Origin: Mesocentrotus franciscanus
Lineage: Eukaryota > Echinodermata > Echinoidea > Camarodonta > Strongylocentrotidae
Assembly: GCA_037976565.1 (NCBI GenBank)
Contig: CP137666.1
Span: 8,550,592 to 8,614,591, forward strand
Direction of reading: 5' to 3'
DNA: 64,000 bases
The notes under the pieces: generated by a model
The model's database searches: none
What the model was told of the DNA's origin: nothing
The model's input: the letters and a program-made list of their open reading frames with translations, nothing else
Shown: positions 48,533 through 60,170 of the stretch, in pieces
How the letters are laid out: each line of letters opens with the position of its first letter
How positions within the stretch are numbered: the first letter of the stretch is position 1
Position numbers and translations under genes: made by a program

Positions 48533-50419
48533 ACAGAGGCGGCGGAGCGACTTCCAAAGTGGGGGGCACCAGCAAAAAGGGGCACCTTCAAAGGGAAACT
48601 TCAAAGCGAAAAGATACAAGTTTTTAGACATCGGGTATATACCCCTATATTGTGATAACATTATCAGGGATGATTTAAATATTTGTTTCTCTTCATACAT
48701 CATATAAGATATTGGTTAAGCATCATACTTTGCAGTTAGATGCGATGGTCTGAAAATTCATTTGCGAGCGAGGAAAATTTTAAAGATTTGTGAGGTCGCA
48801 GCGCGAAAAATTACATCTTATAAAGAGGGAAAACCCAATCCTGATGGGATTATAAGCACATTCTCATAACGGAAGACTGAAAAGACCTTTGATATTAAAG
48901 TATAGTAACAGAATTATAACATCTATAAATGCGAGCGAGCTTTGGGGGAAATTGTCTTTAGTCGCTTGAAATTAGAGGCACGTTTAATGATGAGAGGAAA
49001 AGGGGACACTTACCAAAAGGGATAAGACACTTATTAGAAAAGAAAAGCAGCACGTGACAGAGTACAAAGGCTACCAGAGGTGAAAATGTAGCACTTCTTA
49101 CACCTAAACAAAGAGGCACTTATGAGAATGGGAAATGGGCATTCAATTGTAGACGGAAGAGAGGCACCCATCCATATTTTGATAGGGGTTTTTATAAGAA
49201 GTGAAAAGGGGCATTAATGAAAAAGGGATAGGTTCCTTATTAGAAAGAAAAAAGGGCACGTATCATTGTAAAAATGGTAATTATCAGAGGTGAAAAGGAG
49301 CACTTATCGCATCTGTAAAGGGGCACTGACCATATATGAAAAGATGCACTTATGAGAATGAAAAATGGGTACTAATAATAAAGGGAAATTTGCATTTGTT
49401 GAAAAAGGGGCATCGATCAGATTTTAATAGGGGAATTTATCGGAGGTGAAAGGGGGCTTTTATTAGAAGAGGGAAGTGGCTCTTATTAAAAAGAAAAAGA
49501 GGTACATGTTAAAATAGACGGGGCACTTATCAGAGATGAAAAAAGGTAATCATGAGAAGTGAAGGGGCACTTATAAGAAGGAAAAAGAGCTTTTATTAGG
49601 AAGGAAAAGGGGGACATGTCAAAATAAAATGGGCATTTATTAGAGATGAAAAGAGCACTTATCCGGAGGGGAACGAAAGTGAAACGAGTATCTCTCAGAA
49701 TAATATTGAATAGGGTCATTTACAAGAGATGAAAAAGGGCACTTATGACAATGAAAAGGAACTATTTTCATAGGTAAAAGGGGCATTTATGAGAAGGGGC
49801 ACTATTTTTAATGGGGGCACTTATCCTAAGGAAAAGGGGCACTTATTAGAAAGGAAAGGGGGCACATGTGAAAAGATAAGGTGCGTTTATCCGAGTTAAA
49901 AAGGGGTAGTTATTAAAAGGGGAAGGGGCACTTATTAGAAAGGAAAGGGGCACATGTGAAAAGATAAGGTGCGTTTATCCGAGTTAAAAGGGGTAGTTAT
50001 TAAAAGGGAAGGGCACTTCTTACAAAGGAAGGGGGCACTTGTCAAAGCAAAAGGGGCACCTCTCAGATTTGAATACGACAGTTATCAGAGGTGAAGGGGG
50101 CGCTTATCAAGAGTGAAAAAGGGCGCTTCTCGTACCTGAAAAGGGGCACTTACTAGTGATATTATGAGAAGAATGGAAAATGGACACTTGTCTTATTCCA
50201 AAGGAAAATGGGAACTTGTTGAAGGAAAAGGGGTAAGTATCAAAATAAAAGGGGCACTTATCAGAGGTGGAAAGGGGAAGGGGCACTTTTAACAATTAGT
50301 AGGGGCACTTGTCAAAGTAAAAGGGGCACTTTTCCTATGTAAAAGGGGGCACTTTTGGGGTACTTGAAAAAGTGGGAGGGCACTGTGCCCCCTGCCCCCC
50401 CCCCGGGAGCGCCGCCTCT
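48533..50419. mobile_element. ~1.9 kb element with GTGTGAGG target duplications and a GGGGCACTTAT minisatellite
   Basis: The ends ACAGAGGCGGCG and CGCCGCCTCT are inverted. GTGTGAGG occurs directly at both flanks (48525-48532 and 50420-50427), an 8 bp duplication as in hAT transposons. The interior (about 48980-50360) is a degenerate tandem repeat of ~25-45 bp units built on AAAAGGGGCACTTAT and AGAGGTGAAA. No transposase frame. Confidence 0.85.
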
Positions 50420-50527
50420 GTGTGAGGATGTTGGTTCCGTTTTCTGCTCATATTTATATATTACCGGTATACTTTTTTTGTGGTATGATATGAAGAATAT
50501 ATAGGGCTGTCGGTCGAGTCAGATAAA

Positions 50528-50960
50528 ATGAACTCTAATTGGACCTTTCTATCATTAAATGTTAGAGGTCTCAGAGATAAATATAAGAGGATGAATGTAT
50601 TTTAATGGTGTAGTATTAAAAGGACGTAATATATTTTTTTTGGCAAGAAACGTATAGTACTCGTGACGCTGAAGAACATTGTAAGTTAGATTGGAGAGGG
50701 CCAACCAAAGTAAAGGATTTATAGTTTTGTTATAAATTAGACTTTAAGCCTTGGATATAAAAATAAAAAATAAACAGATGGAGAGGAAAGATGTATATTT
50801 TTAAACGGGGAAGTTGAAAGAGTAAAAGTGTTGGATTGTTTATTTTCCTACAAAAGCAGATTTTGTGCGAAGTTAGAAGGTAAGGTTTTAATTAGAAGTT
50901 CAAAATGACATTCTTTTATTTGGAGGAGATTTTTATATTGTAATGAAAATGTGATAAGAT
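50528..50960 (+). mobile_element. decayed L1-type LINE endonuclease fragment
   Basis: Begins MNSNWTFLSLNVRGLRDKYK, the start of an apurinic-type endonuclease domain. After frameshifts come words resembling QETYSTRD-EH and, near 50925, LFGGDFYIVM (the family has GGDFN). Multiple stops make it dead. It is truncated before the reverse transcriptase and joins the reversed family Z copy on its right. Confidence 0.7.
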
Positions 50961-50999
50961 TATTTATTACTGTTTTAAATTAACGTTTTATGTAATGAA

Positions 51000-51768
51000 A
51001 AGCTGACTGTCAAATTTGAAAGACATTTTATTTTAATGACAGAATAAATTTTACTTTAACAAAATCGGTTCACAAACAACTGATATATCCATAAACATAT
51101 TTTTGTTTTAAAATTCTTCACGAGGGGATATTTTTACTTCATATAAATATTTTTTAATGCTTAATAACGGCTGAAATATCCATAAATATTTTTTTTTATT
51201 CAAAATGTCTTTTCACCGGCAATCACCGGGCGATATTTAGACCTTTCAGAAAAATCATAATTTTAACTAACATTAAATGCACATTTTGAATGAAAAAGGG
51301 CTAAAACCACAGAACTAGAGTTCTGTAGCTAAAACCAATAATTTTTATAAATAGCGCCCTCTTGAGTTGTAATGACGTTTTTGAATGATAACGGGGGTCT
51401 TTTACTTTGTAATTGTGTATACTTTTAGAGCATGGTGAAGTTATAACCATGCAGGGGCGTCGCTAGAGGGGGGTGTGGGGGTGCAACGCCCCCCACCTGT
51501 CAGGATATTGTTGGTAAATTGCGCTGCTTTAGGTGAAAATGAGAAAAGGGGGAGGCGGAAAATGAGAGGGAAACTGGAAAAGAAAAGAAGAAAAAAAAGA
51601 GAAAGGAAAAGAAATTAAAGAAAAGAAAGGAAAGAGAAGAGAAGAAAGAAAGAGAAAAAAAGCCGAAGGAGAGGAAATAAAGGAAAAGAAAGAAAAGGAG
51701 AAAAAGAAAAAAACGGAAGGCAAAAAGAGAAAAGGGACACAAAAGAAACGGCCGGGGATGAAAGAGAG

Positions 51769-51800
<32 letters not shown>

Positions 51801-52935
51801 CGGGGGTGCGAGCCTGATAGAAGACGGGTGGGAGTAAGAAAGATAGGTGGATGGTGGGTGGAGTCGCCACGTCGAGGGAGCAAAAAAGATACGCATAGAT
51901 AATTATGTTGCTGTGTCGGTATTCTTGCTCGTTCCTCGATCGTGTACTTTATCAATGCAGAGGTTTGAAGTCTGTTCAGACAAGGATAAAAAGTCAAAAA
52001 CAGTACAACGAATCGTCTTCTTTCTCTAATAATTTAATGAAGCTTCAAAGCTTCCGCGCTTCGCGCGGGAGGGGGAAACTGAATTCAGACAATGGTTAAG
52101 AGTATAAAGAACGGTACAACGAATCGTCTTCTTTCTCTATAATAATTTAATAAATACGTCAAATCGTCCGCGCCTCGCGCGAAAGGGGGGAATCTAAATT
52201 CAGACTTGGATTAAGAGTCGAGAACGCCGGTACAACGAATCGTCCCCTTTCTCTAATAAATAAATGAAACGTCAAAGCTTCCGCGCTTCGCGCGGGAGGG
52301 GGACACTGAATTCAGACAATGGTTAAGAGTATAAAGAACGGTACAACGAATCGTCTTCTTTCTCTATAATAATTTAATGAAGCTTCAAAGCTTCTGCGCT
52401 TCGCGCGGGAGGGGCGAAACATGAATTGAGAGTCGGGCACGTCCCCCACTCCGGAAACGGAGGGACCGCATTCCTGTTCCCAAAATGTTCGGTAAAGGGG
52501 TACTTTTCACGCAGCAAAGTTCCTTTTCGTATTAACACACAAAAAAAATCGGCCCGTATTGACTTTAAAAACCGGAATTAGGGGGTGTTTTCAAAAGGAG
52601 GGAACATGCATACGCGTACCCTAAATAACACTGAGTTGGGGGGGGGAACGGTACAACGAATCGTCTTCTTTCTCTAATAATCTAAGGAAATTTCAAAGCT
52701 TCGGCGCTTCGCGCGGAAGGGGTAAACAAAAAAATAATCTAGCTCCTGGCCCCGGGTTTATAGGGTTTAATTTGTAGACATTGGTGGCTAGTTTTGTCTG
52801 TAATCGGTGGCCTCTACACCCTCCACTGAAAAAGGTCTAGCGACGCCCCTGGTTATAACTATTACCTTGTACTGTAATGGTGCAGGTTTTGGCTAATAAC
52901 GTTAAGTTTGACCAATACTCAACTATCCATATAAA
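51000..52935 (-). mobile_element. short element family Z, copy 2, split by an insertion
   Basis: 51000-51447 and 52852-52935 together match the reverse complement of the other Z copies. The halves are separated by the element at 51448-52851 and share GTTATAAC at the break. Confidence 0.75.
51448..52851. mobile_element. 1.4 kb element with GTTATAAC target duplications
   Basis: Inverted ends CAGGGGCGTCGCTAGA (51452) and TCTAGCGACGCCCCTG (to 52851) are flanked by GTTATAAC (51440-51447 and 52852-52859). The interior has a polypurine tract (about 51536-51805) and five degenerate tandem units of ~110 bp, each with GTACAACGAATCGTC and most with a GC hairpin CCGCGCTTCGCGCGG. Frames within are low complexity. 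Confidence 0.85.
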
Positions 52936-53625
52936 GCTTAGAAATGTGGATCATTTAACAAGAAATTCCAAATTTCGATGTAAACACAATCACTGGTTCC
53001 CTTAAGGGCCAAAAATATGGGTCTGCATAGCAGCCCCTGGAAGATTTTGGATTTGGGCAGATAGCAGCTATAGACTTTTTTTTATCAACTCTTTAAATTA
53101 AATGAGAGGGGCAGTGTCTCTTCATTTTTACGTTGATCAAAAGAAGAAAAATCATCCAAAGAGACAATCTGTATCTATGCAAATTTGGCTTAATTTCCAT
53201 AAGTTATGCAAACTTATTCATGGGAATGGGATCGATATTCTACGACAATCGTGTTATCATCAAGACATTTGATAGAGAACATATAATACTACTTAATAAT
53301 TTTTGTTTATTTTGGTGTTGAGGCTTGAAACTTCAGCTTATGTGCCCCATCTTTACTGCATTGGATTCCCGTTGGTATATGGGCGGGTTTCTGCGGGTCG
53401 TTCTTCCACTGATTTTCAAGTTCTGACTTGCATTTATTGACTGATGAGGTATTAATGGCAGTTGCAGGAAGCTTGCGACTATTTATGCTCTGCACTGAAA
53501 AATGACATCTGCCTCATCTTTGATTTTCAATGTGGCTTCCTAATTTTGAGCCTGCATTGTCCCCACGTTCTTGATTCTTTGATGTCGATTTCAAACATGT
53601 CATTCTTCACCAGCATATATAGGCG
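52936..53625. other. no supportable gene
   Basis: AT-rich sequence. Short frames on both strands have no domain. Confidence 0.4.
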
Positions 53626-53629
53626 TACC

Positions 53630-54480
53630 CAGGGGTCGTAGGGATCCCCCTGATCCAACATGACTGTTTTGGGTGGTTTAAAACCCCGTTTCAAATTTTA
53701 TCCGGTCTCGACCTCCATTATCGATGGTCTCGGCTTCGAAAATTGTCTATGAATACCACCCCCCCCCCCCAACCGCTTACACTTATTAACCAATGGGTCT
53801 CGGTCTCGGCTTTTAAAATGTTCATAGAATGATATTATTATATAGTGTGTCTTTTGATGAATTTTCTTGTTATGTTCTCTCAAATACATCCCTGGACCTG
53901 ATAATTAGACCAGGCACTTTTTTCATCATTTTGGGGGATGTTTCACACTATTTCGGTCATTTTAATATTATGTTAAAGGGATCTAGTAACTTTGCAAATA
54001 GTGATGAGTGGTTGATACAATATTATATTAGTGTTATCTGATAATTATGTCCTCTAGGTGTTGTGTAAAAATGTCAAATTAAATGGACTTTATATGGCCG
54101 AGTAATGAGCGAACATGCACAGTGACAATTACCAATTACTCAATGCACTCAATTTGAACATCTGAAAACATCAGTCGTAAATATCTTTTTAAAAAAAGAG
54201 AAATTTGAAAAACCGAAACCTGTCCCATGCTTTTGTTGTTGATATTAAAGAATACAACAAGGTATGAGGGAACCGCTATTTTTTTATGAGATACCAAAAG
54301 GGATGCTGTTTTAATTATTATTAATTTTTTTTTTTTTTTTGGGGGGGGGTTACCCCCAGTTTTAAATTTTACCGGTCTCGACCGCCATTTTCGATGATCT
54401 CGACCTCAAAAATGCCAATAATATTTATTGTTGGTCTTGGCTTCAAAAATTGTCTATGTCCGTGCCCCTCATCCCCCGGG
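53630..54480. repeat. repeat block with duplicated CCGGTCTCGACC segment
   Basis: The ~65 bp segment around GGTCTCGACCTCCATTATCG (about 53695-53750) recurs at about 54365-54460 with GGTCTCGACCGCCATTTTCG. Family W copy 2 lies between the two. Ends in C- and G-rich runs. Confidence 0.6.
53970..54310 (-). mobile_element. short element family W, copy 2
   Basis: Reverse complement of 47645-48025, with ends near TAAAGGGATCTAGTAAC. Confidence 0.7.
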
Positions 54481-54656
54481 GCATGGGCGTAAATCTGACA
54501 TTGATATATATATATACCATGGTCCATGCTCAATTATCTCATGGTGGTGGTGGGGGAGGGGGCGTGGGGCAGGGTGTTTTTCTTTATTGTTATTGTTTAG
54601 TTATTTCGTGACACATATTTTACCATTTATATAATGTGCCCCCGGGGCATGGGCGT
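54476..54656. repeat. direct repeats of CCCCGGGGCATGGGCGTAAAT
   Basis: The same 20-base word family occurs at about 54476 and 54642, enclosing ~165 bp with (TA)n and G-rich stretches. The word CATGGGCGT also occurs at 55661, suggesting fragments of one element family. Confidence 0.6.
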
Positions 54657-54724
54657 AAATACTTACGTAATATCTATTCATCAGGGGTGAATGAATAGAT
54701 CATCTCCCCTGATGAATGGGTAAT

Positions 54725-55272
54725 TTCCCTTTAAAGGGATAGTTGAGTATTGGTCAAACTTAACTTAAATTACAACCCAAACCTGCACCATTACGATACC
54801 AAACAGTTATAACTTCCGCATGCTGGAAAAGTATACACAATACAAACGAATATGTAAACCTCATGTTATCATTCCAAAGAGGACCCTCCCTACAAATCTT
54901 TTTTTAAAGTCATTTTTTCATTCAAAATTGTGCAATAAATGTTTTGTTAAAATAATTTATTTAATAGATATATCATCATCAACTTTTTAAAAACCTACTC
55001 AGATTTGTTTTTTAATTTATTTTTAAGTATTTTTTTCTACTTTTTCTCCAAAGTTAAAATATCACCCTGTAAAGAACTTTTTAAATTAGAATATTATGTT
55101 TTTGGATATTTCAGCCGTTTCTGAACGGATTTTGATCAAATAAAGTTCATTCTGTCATTAAAATTGTATATGCTATCACATTTGACAGTCATTTTTTCAT
55201 TATACTGTACGTCACAAAAAATATCGCGGGGCTCTTCGGGAAATACCAAAACTCAACGCTACCTTTAAGATG
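54725..55272 (+). mobile_element. short element family Z, copy 3
   Basis: Starts TTTAAAGGGATAGTTGAG and ends CTCAACGCTACCTTTAA. The internal order is the same as 39766-40296. Confidence 0.8.
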
Positions 55273-56110
55273 GACCAGTAGGCCTATACGTAATTTGAAA
55301 ATTGTTTAAAATCGGGGAATACGTAGTGCGTTTTTAGAATGGAGGACGATCAGAAGTCAAACGTCGCTGAATGGGCCTAGAGTATTCAGTTGGGAAAATT
55401 TACTCTTGTGTCGTATTGTTTTTATATTAAAGTTGTATCGAAGATTGTACAGTGTTGAAATGATTAAACTAATCAACGTTGGTATATCATTCTAAAGCCC
55501 GATTGCATATCTGTTCAATACGGTTCTGTTCGTAACGATTTTATTAGTAGGTTTATATCACAGCTGAATAGGAAGGAGGGTCAAAATTGAAATGTTGCAA
55601 AATGCATTTCATTTTGTTGGTGAAATTTGAAGGCGTTAATCAAAAATCGACTATTGGAGGCATGGGCGTCGATCACGGGGCCGAGGGGGATATATCCCCC
55701 CGCCCAAAATTTGAGGTAGTGGATGGCCTGCATTGTTACCCCCAATATTTGGGATTGAAATATATATTGCAATATTAAAATAAATGGATATTGCCCCATA
55801 TCATTTAATATATGAAGGCTAATATACGCTGTCGCTCATATAGTTGGTATATTTTTGTTTTACCCCAATTATGGAATTATTTTGACAATGATTTATTCCT
55901 AATAGGTCTAGATAATAGTATACATTCTCAGATTTTATTGAATAATAATTTTTCAGTGTTTGTTTTGCGTGACTGCTAAAAATCATCTGTATGGCCATGG
56001 CTCAAGGCATCGGCACACAGAAGATTTTTTTCTGTTGGGGACCGGGGGGGGGGGAATTCATTGAATTATTGAAAATTTATTGCATTTTCTTTTTTTATTT
56101 TTATTTGAGG
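55273..56110. other. AT-rich region with a CATGGGCGT element end at 55661
   Basis: Contains a hairpin-like GGGGGATATATCCCCC (55685-55700) after CATGGGCGTCGATCACGG; otherwise I see nothing I can support. Confidence 0.4.
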
Positions 56111-56134
56111 GAACTGCCCCCTACCCTAGCCCCC

Positions 56135-56260
56135 GCTGCGTACAGTCATGGTTCAGTGGCAAAGCAATGGCCTCGTAACTGTGAGGCCCCAGGATCAAAA
56201 CTGTTTCGATGTGCTATATTAGTGCCCTTAATTTGTGGGGCATTAATCCTCATTACTGTC
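56135..56260 (+). mobile_element. probable tRNA-derived SINE head
   Basis: TGGTTCAGTGGCAAAGCAA resembles an A-box region, GGCCTCGTAACTGTGAGGCC an anticodon arm with pairing stem, and CAGGATCAAAAC a worn B box. No tail is recognised. Confidence 0.45.
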
Positions 56261-56689
56261 ATTTATGACTTAAGGGCGTTGGTCCCCCATTTGATAAGCA
56301 CAGTAGCATACACATGCTTTAGAACATACATACATCAATTAACCAAACATACATAACAAAGAGAGGGGGACAACCTCCTCCTATTTCAAATATGGGGGGG
56401 GGGAATGATATTCCATGATTTGCGTTCATCGCATATGGACCGATTTGAGTGAAAGATTTATTATTTAAGATTATTTTATTTTCTGTGACGGTGTGCTATA
56501 GATGAGAGTTTGATAAACTTCGTTTGAGGTGTGTGTTTGAGAAATCACAATGCCCAACACATTTCGAAAAGTGAGTTTCCGCAACCGAAATGAAACTTGC
56601 AATAGATATTTACAGTCCCTATTTTGAAGATTATTATTTATAAATGTGTCTTTCCCATCTTTGGCATTATATCACTCTATTTGTCTTCC

Positions 56690-56916
56690 TTATTTTCGGA
56701 ATTATTGGGGGCGAAACAATATGTTCGCCCCAATATTCTTGGGGTTTGGCGGCGACTGCTCCCCCAGGATCAACTCACCTGCCAGTTAACAATTGTAACT
56801 GGGAGGACTTCTTCAAGCGGTTTGTTCAGGCAGGTAATGACGTATTACAATTAAAAATGGAAAATCACAAACTTTTAATTACAGATGATCTATTTTATTT
56901 GATCAATATCTGTTCT
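56690..56916 (+). other. candidate exon or short open frame, unrecognised
   Basis: A frame reading HLPVNNCNWEDFFKRFVQAG and on to a stop at 56919 has unusually protein-like composition for this region. A CAG acceptor (about 56768 or 56785) and a GCAG/GTAATG donor (about 56835) could bound a small exon. I recognise no family and found no partner exons. Confidence 0.2.
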
Positions 56917-56919
56917 TGA

Positions 56920-58410
56920 ACAGGTAAATATGTATTTGTATATATAGTAGGTTAATAAACTATGTTTTGAAAAGCTACATATATTTAGAATCATCAAAAT
57001 TTTAGTTTTTGTAATCACAAACATTATGTAATCACAGGCGCACTGCACAGTTTGATACATGCTCACATACACACCTCAATACAAACATTTACTTTTTAGG
57101 TACAGTGCAAAAAACAACAATTTGAAGTGCAGAAATGTTATAATGAACATATTTACATGTATTTATTATTGTACTAAGTTGAAACATAAAATACATTCTT
57201 AACTGAAGTACATTTTACACAATTATTTCCGAGGTTAAACTTTCCCGTTATTTAAGGCACAAATATGAATCTACTACACATAATATTTTACGTACTAATC
57301 CTCTCACACCACATGCATTTTTATTTTCAGTTTGTTTGTATTGTAACCATAATGTTGCAGTTTCTTGACAATGTCTGCAATCACATCGATATCTACAGTA
57401 AATACTCAGAAAGACAAAATCACAATGCAATATATTTTAAAACTTACTTGAACGCTCTATAGCCCTTCTTTCAACGTAATACCCTCTTGCTCATACCCCA
57501 GATAAAAAATTTTAAAAGCTATAAGAAATATGGAAGTATCCATTTCATTTGTATCTCTCTATTTTGGGGTTTTACACTGCAAGGACAAATAATTTGTATT
57601 TCTGAATGGTTAAAAAATCTTACTCAATGAGCAAGCACTGCAAAGATGTATTAAATACTTAGGTTTAGACTTTTTTAATTCTGAGTTTCTGATGCATATA
57701 ATTAATTATAGATTACTTCTATTAATATCGCGTAGTTTCTTCCATTCCAAGGTTAAAATTTAAAACTTGTATCAATCTTGCTATGTTTTTGTAGTAATAA
57801 TATACATTTATAGAGCATCTTTTGCATTGATCATTGAAGTGTTATGGTGTCTGTATCCAAATAAATGGCATCACTTATTGGTTCAATTGTTAATTCTACA
57901 AAAAAATGTTTTAAGAAACTATGTCCCTTTTGCAGCCAACATCAAATTCTGTAGAACTTTGCAGGAATTATGAATATGTCATGTATGTCCTATCTGTGAA
58001 ATTTAAACATTAGTAGTGTCCTAATATTCAAATTATACAATAAAACCCGTTTACTTGCTAGACTTCACTGTCAGACACTATTGAGTGACTGACTGGCTTT
58101 GTCTCATCTTTGGTAATAACATACATAAAATGAGCTGTAAAGGTTACATGAGCATTTGTCTATATCAATAACCCACTTCTTGTAATGGCCAAAATCAAAC
58201 TCAAAATCAAAATCAAACTAATTGATAGATTTGCAAACTAAAAAACATATACACATTTGTTAAAGTGTACTGTATAACAAATCTACACTACAAACATTGA
58301 CAACATAAATAAACATATTGCTTTATATGTTAACATTTTAACTCATGTATACAAATGATGCTGTAACTCCTAAGTGCATAAATATACAGTGTAGCAAATT
58401 AATACATATA
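56920..58410. other. no recognisable feature
   Basis: AT-rich sequence with only short frames, no domain, repeat or RNA gene that I can identify. Confidence 0.45.
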
Positions 58411-58414
58411 AGTT

Positions 58415-58925
58415 GAGGTTTGGTAAATAGTAGTTTTGGTGAAAATTAATTTCAGTAACTAAAACCTGCACTATTACATAACAAACTTAACAGTATAACT
58501 CCACAATTCTCGAAAGGAATAACAAATTACAAATGACTAAGTAAAAGGGAAAAAAGCCTGTTGTCATTTGACAAAAAGCCTCTATAACTTCTCGAGGGTG
58601 CTCTCTAAATCCCATTGGGTTCAACTATTTAAAATAAAACATTTTGTTGCAATAATAAGTATAATCAACAAATATTTAAAAACTTATTTACATTTAAAAA
58701 ATGTTTTTAATGACTGGTTCAAAATTATTAAGTAATTGTAGGGCCCACAATGATTATAAAATTGTATGTTTATGAATACATTCTGAACCCGATTTTGATC
58801 ATAAAAAGTTTTTTATGCCACTAAAACTGTATGCTCTTTCCAATATTATTGGACACTCAGTTTTTCAGTATCTCACAAAAAATTGTTTTGTGTAGCGCCC
58901 ACTATACCAACAATCATTTATCCCT
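58415..58925 (+). mobile_element. short element family Z, copy 4
   Basis: Shares AACCTGCACTATTACA, ATTCTCGAAAGG, AAATGACTAAGTAAAA and CACTCAGTTTTTCA-like blocks with copy 1 (39766-40296). Confidence 0.75.
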
Positions 58926-58999
58926 TCAACTGCAACCCGATATGGTTTGCTGATCTGAGCCACATGAACCCATAAACATTTAGATGAATTCCAAACCAT

Positions 59000-59825
59000 A
59001 TTCAAAGGGATCTACAGGAACCTTGTCCAAATACTAAAAACTATGTTGGAATTCTAGTGACCCCTCATACCTAATTAATTAATTAACAATACAAGCATGG
59101 GACAGGTTTTTTTTTCTTCAAAATTTCCCTTCCCTTAAAAAGGTATTTATGATTGAAGTACTCAGATGTTGAACTTTCCACTGAATTGTCGTAACCCTGT
59201 ACAAGTTCAATGCAGTGAAATAGTACATATTGCTTTGCATGTTTGCTTGCATTACTCAACCATATAACATCGATTTAACTTGAAATTTGGACATAATATC
59301 CTGTGGGCATATGTGACCTTACACCAAAAAAAGACCAATAAGTCGTGGAAAATGATTATGCTGATTTTCACATGAGCTACATTACCTGTAAAATGATACA
59401 AATTTGTCATATTCAGACAAGGCAAACCCTCTTCAAATTAGCGCCAAAGATTTGGAAAATGGCTGAAGCACTTTTAAAACAAAGGAAAAATGGGTCACTT
59501 CAATGATTTGCGTCCATTCAAGTGCTGCATATATCATAATTTTATTCATTGATAAAATATATTTGAACATGATTTCTGACGCTTAAAAATTCACAGAAGG
59601 CATATTACGTTACCTTCATTCAAAAATACAAAAATCCTTAATTTAATACTTTAAGCAAAATTTGATTATTTTAGCTAATACAGAGAAAATATTTTGGCCA
59701 CATAATGGTTGTTTTGTGGTGTAAGGTCACATATATTATATCAGTAAACAATATCACATTAAATAACATTGTATGAACCATCCATCACTTTTTAAAACAT
59801 GCTATTAAACTAATTGATCCCTTTA
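59000..59825 (+). mobile_element. short element family W, copy 3, split by a nested MITE
   Basis: Left end TTCAAAGGGATCTACAGG and right end TTGATCCCTTTAAT. The part 59000-59307 matches 47660-47965; the remainder resumes after the nested insertion. Confidence 0.75.
59308..59734. mobile_element. nested MITE, ends ATGTGACCTTACACCA
   Basis: The ends ATGTGACCTTACACCAAAA and TTTTGTGGTGTAAGGTCACAT are inverted repeats. The site is uninterrupted in family W copy 1 (near 47960). Flanking TA-rich bases make the exact target duplication unclear. Confidence 0.85.
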
Positions 59826-60170
59826 ATGATACAGAAAGCCAAGCATACAAAACAAAATTCAAGGGTCGACTTTCCCTTTATATGTATCAAATTAGCTTCA
59901 CAAGATACAAACAAACAAAAAAGAACACCATACATGGTGATATTTAGCAACAGGTACATATAATACTAGGACAACTATGTAAAAAATTGTCCATATGACC
60001 ACAGTAAATTTTTTTCCTGCAATTTGTATCTACTATCTAGTTATACCAAGACACAATATTTAATTTACAGGTTGACATCACTGAGAATAATACCTGGGAC
60101 TTCTAAACCTCTTAGGTTTGTTGTTCATACACTGTGTACACATTGTCATGGTATTAAAAAAAACGATTCA

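Noticed and set aside
48327..48703. Frames of 69-94 residues around 48.5 kb
   Set aside because: They cover a GT-rich microsatellite and an element end.
51500..51997. 165-residue minus-strand frame, Phe/Leu/Ser rich, resembling a membrane protein
   Set aside because: A GA-rich tract inside a transposable element gives this composition in several frames.
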